Origin: Chloroflexi bacterium RBG_16_64_43
Lineage (GTDB): Bacteria > Chloroflexota > Anaerolineae > Anaerolineales > RBG-16-64-43
DNA: 13,219 bases
Reading direction: 5' to 3'
Assembly: GCA_001796965.1 (NCBI GenBank)
Contig: MGOA01000111.1
Coordinates: 1 to 13,219 of the forward strand
Every line of letters begins with the position of its first letter. Within the stretch, counting starts at the first letter, position 1. The notes below the pieces were generated by a model, which saw only the letters and a list, made by a program, of their open reading frames with translations, ran no database searches and was not told the origin of the DNA. This document shows positions 12,696 through 13,219 of this stretch, in pieces. Position numbers and translations under genes: made by a program.

Positions 12696-13219
12696 GTGGC
12701 TACCAAGATCCGCGTCCTGATCGTCGACGACTTCGCGGAGACGCGCGAGAGTGTCCGCAAGTTGCTGCAATTCGAGTCGGATCTCGAAGTCTGCGGTGCC
12801 GCCCGCACCGGGAAAGAGGGCATCACCCTCTCCAAGCAAACCCAGCCGCACGTTGTCCTGATGGACATCAACATGCCGGACATGGACGGCATTGCGGCCA
12901 CCGAGAAGGTGCTGGAGGAAGTGCCCTTCGCCCAGATCATCATGCTCTCGGTGCAGAGCGACACCGACTACATGCAGAAGGCGATGCTGGCCGGTGCGCG
13001 CGGATACCTCGCCAAGCCGCCCTCGGCCGACCAGTTGATCGCCACCATCCGCAAGGTCGGCGACATCGCGATCAAACTCGAGCAGAAGAAATCGATCGCG
13101 GTGGAGTCGGTCGCCGCGCCGGTGCATGTCCAGCGCGCGGGCAAGGTCATCACGATCTATTCGCCCAAGGGCGGAGTGGGGCGCACGACGGTTGCGGTCA
13201 ACCTGGCCCTGGCGCTGCA
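12696..13219 (+). CDS. Receiver domain fused to CpaE/TadZ-like MinD/ParA ATPase (runs off right edge)
   Basis: 174 codons are present. Residues 4-122 form a response-regulator receiver: acidic pair Asp11-Asp12, phosphorylation site Asp57 in LMDINMP, Ser85 in MLSVQ, and Lys107 in AKPP. After a linker (about 123-148) a MinD/ParA-type ATPase begins with VITIYSPKGGVGRTTVAVNL. Its deviant Walker A keeps the signature Lys158 but has Arg163 where the P-loop Lys is normal. CpaE/TadZ proteins localise the Tad pilus machinery and typically join an N-terminal receiver-like domain to such an ATPase. Here, unlike in many, the receiver keeps all phosphorylation residues. The start is GTG at 12696, 7 bases after the cpaB stop; upstream ribosome-binding sequence is weak. 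The likely input partner is the kinase homologue at 9553. Confidence 0.9.
   Translation, partial: MATKIRVLIVDDFAETRESVRKLLQFESDLEVCGAARTGKEGITLSKQTQPHVVLMDINMPDMDGIAATEKVLEEVPFAQIIMLSVQSDTDYMQKAMLAGARGYLAKPPSADQLIATIRKVGDIAIKLEQKKSIAVESVAAPVHVQRAGKVITIYSPKGGVGRTTVAVNLALAL

Noticed and set aside
1..13219. tRNA, rRNA, insertion sequences or phage genes
   Set aside because: I saw no transposase, integrase, terminal inverted repeats, tRNA cloverleaf or rRNA-like sequence. Gaps between genes are short, and the longest (11408-11629) is explained by a terminator, promoter and leader.

Overview
The window is GC-rich, densely coded and almost entirely on the + strand. The best guess for the organism is a member of the Chloroflexota, probably class Anaerolineae. 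This is an inference from three things: very short Flp pilins of the type GQGLVEYALILVLVAVVV, a response-regulator/CpaE-type ATPase fusion next to cpaB, and a TPR protein packed with P-x-W-L motifs. No rRNA or other taxonomic marker is present.

Layout. (1) 1-1307: the 5' end of an unidentified gene on the - strand, divergent from a complete zinc-dependent histone-deacetylase-family amidohydrolase, each with its own promoter. (2) 1379-4725: one large TPR / P-x-W-L-repeat protein, split into two frames by a single-base frameshift near 1847. (3) 4799-9427: three consecutive polytopic membrane proteins with features of GT-C glycosyltransferases. The last two overlap by 4 bp and are probably translationally coupled. 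(4) 9553-13219: the beginning of a Tad/Flp (type IVc) pilus locus. It holds a DegS-like sensor kinase homologue with a degraded ATP site, three small Flp pilin genes, a strong terminator, a fresh promoter, cpaB, and a receiver-domain/CpaE-like ATPase that runs off the right edge. The rest of the assembly machinery (TadA ATPase, TadB/TadC, prepilin peptidase) would be expected just beyond the window but is not seen.

How the parts may work together. The kinase homologue and the receiver-ATPase fusion bracket the pilin and cpaB genes, so a phosphorelay-like input into pilus positioning or assembly is plausible. The pilins have separate promoters, hairpins and a terminator, which would let subunit mRNA be made at a different level from the machinery mRNA. 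The GT-C proteins could glycosylate envelope or surface components, and the pilins are only one speculative target. The P-x-W-L protein looks like a scaffold: TPR ends joined by a long disordered linker carrying about 20 tryptophan motifs.

Most notable points: the P-x-W-L motif array, the frameshift that splits it, the apparent pseudokinase paired with a receiver-CpaE fusion, two pilins kept nearly identical in protein but saturated with synonymous changes, and a 16-bp AT-rich palindrome before the first pilin.
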